Part shown: one piece after another, positions 6,151-6,828 of the stretch
How positions within the stretch are numbered: the stretch's first letter is position 1
Layout of the letters: every line of letters begins with the position of its first letter
Source: Crenothrix polyspora
GTDB taxonomy: Bacteria; Pseudomonadota; Gammaproteobacteria; Methylococcales; Methylomonadaceae
Assembly (NCBI GenBank): GCA_945903675.1
Contig: CAMDOP010000177.1
Location: 1 to 6,828, forward strand
DNA length: 6,828 nt
Direction: 5' to 3'
Position numbers and translations under genes: made by a program
Notes under the pieces: generated by a model
The model's database searches: none
The model's input: the letters and a program-made list of their open reading frames with translations, nothing else
Told to the model about the DNA's origin: nothing

Positions 6151-6537
6151 ATGCAACCAAAATATAAAGCAACAAACCCAGAACAAAATGCCCGTGATCA
6201 GCGCTTTAAGATATTTGAAAAGGAGCTGGGTTTAATTCTAGGCAAGTCGTCAAAGCACAAATGTAGTGTATACAGAGACCACCTTCGTAATTATAAATCT
6301 GGCGGGGCCGAGCTGCAATTTGATTCAGGCTACCATCAGAACGTGTTGCCGGAAGATTATCGCAGTATATGGCTGCCGTTAGCAGTTGATCCTTATAAAG
6401 GCGGATTTGCAGTGGGTTCCGGCCCAACATTTCCAAGACTTTCCTGCCACAAAAGCTCAAAGGCTAATCTTGAATGGCTTGCAGAACTTGCTGCAGATTG
6501 GGTGGCGTCAGGGAACTGTTATCAAGAGGTCGAGTAA
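6151..6537 (+). CDS. Hypothetical protein, first of a coupled small-gene pair
   Basis: I do not recognise this 128-residue protein. The start is well supported by GAGG eight bases upstream. The N-terminal third is basic and polar (Lys/Arg-rich, about 1-50) and could be helical. The middle contains RSIWLPLAVDPYKGGFAVGSGPTF, shown here as positions about 71-94, with several glycines and prolines. The C-terminal stretch ANLEWLAELAADWVASG (about 105-121) looks like an amphipathic helix. There is no signal peptide or membrane span. Its stop overlaps the next start by one base (TAATG), so the pair is co-translated. The position beyond the replication module is where satellites carry cargo such as defence or toxin-antitoxin genes, but nothing in the sequence shows such a function. 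Confidence 0.72.
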   Translation: MQPKYKATNPEQNARDQRFKIFEKELGLILGKSSKHKCSVYRDHLRNYKSGGAELQFDSGYHQNVLPEDYRSIWLPLAVDPYKGGFAVGSGPTFPRLSCHKSSKANLEWLAELAADWVASGNCYQEVE

Positions 6538-6725
6538 TGAAGCTCGCCTTAAAGAATGATAGCTACTACTCTGCGCCGGAAAATGATCTCACTCTGTCCA
6601 TAATTGTTGGTGAAGATAAATTAGGTCTTGAGTTTGGTTCAGTTACAACCAGCGGAATCCGTGTGCAGCTCAATGATGAGCGCTCTGTTGATGTATCGAC
6701 TGTTAGGTTAGGGTTTTATGGATGA
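6537..6725 (+). CDS. Hypothetical small protein, second of the coupled pair
   Basis: This is an unrecognised 62-residue protein. The ATG at 6537 has AGAGG seven bases upstream and overlaps the previous stop; an in-frame ATG at 6474 lies inside the preceding gene without a comparable site and is rejected. The chain alternates short hydrophobic strands and turns (LTLSIIVG, KLGLEFGSV, GIRVQL, STVRLGFYG), suggesting a small beta-rich fold. It is acidic to neutral and has no membrane segment. Its tail overlaps the RNase PH segment by eight bases (ATGGATGA), so its last residues may come from sequence at the junction. Pairing with the 128-residue gene suggests a complex, but this is unproven. Confidence 0.6.
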   Translation: MKLALKNDSYYSAPENDLTLSIIVGEDKLGLEFGSVTTSGIRVQLNDERSVDVSTVRLGFYG

Positions 6726-6828
6726 AGGAAACCCGCTATTAGATTTGGATTATATTGAAGATTCAAGTTGTGACACAGACATGAATATCGTCATGACAGG
6801 CTCAGGGGGGTTTGTGGAAATTCAAGGC
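6718..6828 (+). pseudogene. RNase PH internal fragment, 5' truncated
   Basis: The frame from ATG 6718 runs open to the window edge and encodes GNPLLDLDYIEDSS, then TDMNIVMTGSGGFVEIQG. This is the conserved segment of RNase PH around its two metal-binding aspartates (EDS and TDMN), corresponding to roughly residues 168-202 of the about 240-residue exoribonuclease that trims tRNA 3' ends. The preceding two thirds, with the phosphate-binding arginine and TRTASITG region, are absent: the upstream DNA in this frame hits a stop at 6709-6711 and encodes something else. Homology starts at about 6724. The piece is either the remains of a host rph cut by an insertion or rearrangement, or captured DNA. 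Whether the 3' end is intact lies outside the window. Confidence 0.78.

Larger units (their letters stand above)
75..6717. mobile_element. Integrative element with integrase and primase-helicase
   Basis: A tRNA-Lys core with arm and IHF sites is followed by a tyrosine integrase, an AlpA-like small protein, a primase-helicase with repeat-rich flanks and two small cargo-position genes, all on the plus strand. This is the gene order of P4-like satellites and small plasmid-like islands. No capsid, terminase, tail or conjugation genes are present in the window, so it would depend on a helper or move only by integration and excision. The left limit is the attachment region. The right limit is set provisionally where RNase PH homology begins, and no second copy of the tRNA core is seen there, so the true right end may be outside the window. 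Confidence 0.6.

Overview
The window looks like one end of a small integrative element (a P4-like satellite or plasmid-like genomic island) in a fairly AT-rich Gram-negative bacterium. A gammaproteobacterium is likely. It carries a tRNA-Lys fragment with an encoded CCA end, a consensus IHF site, a consensus DnaA box and Shine-Dalgarno-led, overlapping genes. A Moraxellaceae-like host is a guess only.

Left end (1-486): positions 164-209 on the minus strand hold the 3' half of a tRNA-Lys(TTT) gene, the usual core of a tRNA-targeted attachment site. Tandem TTGCGCC(T/A)AA boxes lie on both sides (75-97 and 326-346), with a perfect IHF consensus between the core and the right-hand pair. This resembles a complete attP with two arms rather than a simple left junction. 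Downstream are a phage-type tyrosine integrase (487-1545) and a one-base-overlapping gene for an unrecognised protein made of two copies of a roughly 100-residue unit (1545-2471). A strong rho-independent terminator follows (2501-2523).

Replication module (2524-5931): an inverted repeat with a perfect DnaA box precedes a small AlpA/excisionase-like DNA-binding protein. After it come two overlapping reading frames that together make one primase-helicase. The first holds the archaeo-eukaryotic primase (AEP) motifs DxD and SxH. The second holds the last primase aspartate, the superfamily 3 (SF3)/DUF5906-type ATPase and a C-terminal winged helix. The break falls inside the primase active site, at a point with its own strong ribosome binding site. 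After the helicase come about 300 non-coding bases with twelve GGACA motifs. Three of these are exactly 20 bp apart, and others are built into a 35-bp inverted repeat. This is the best candidate for an iteron-type origin or replication control region.

Right end (5932-6828): about 200 bases without a gene precede two tightly coupled small genes of unknown function (6151-6537 and 6537-6725), in the place where satellites usually carry cargo. The last 110 bases encode an internal segment of RNase PH (rph) with no N-terminal part, so a junction with chromosomal or captured DNA lies near 6718.

Expected working of the whole: the integrase recombines the tRNA-Lys core, helped by IHF and the arm sites. 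The small DNA-binding protein probably controls excision or replication gene expression. The primase-helicase, if functional as two chains or by frameshifting, would replicate the excised circle from one of the two repeat regions.
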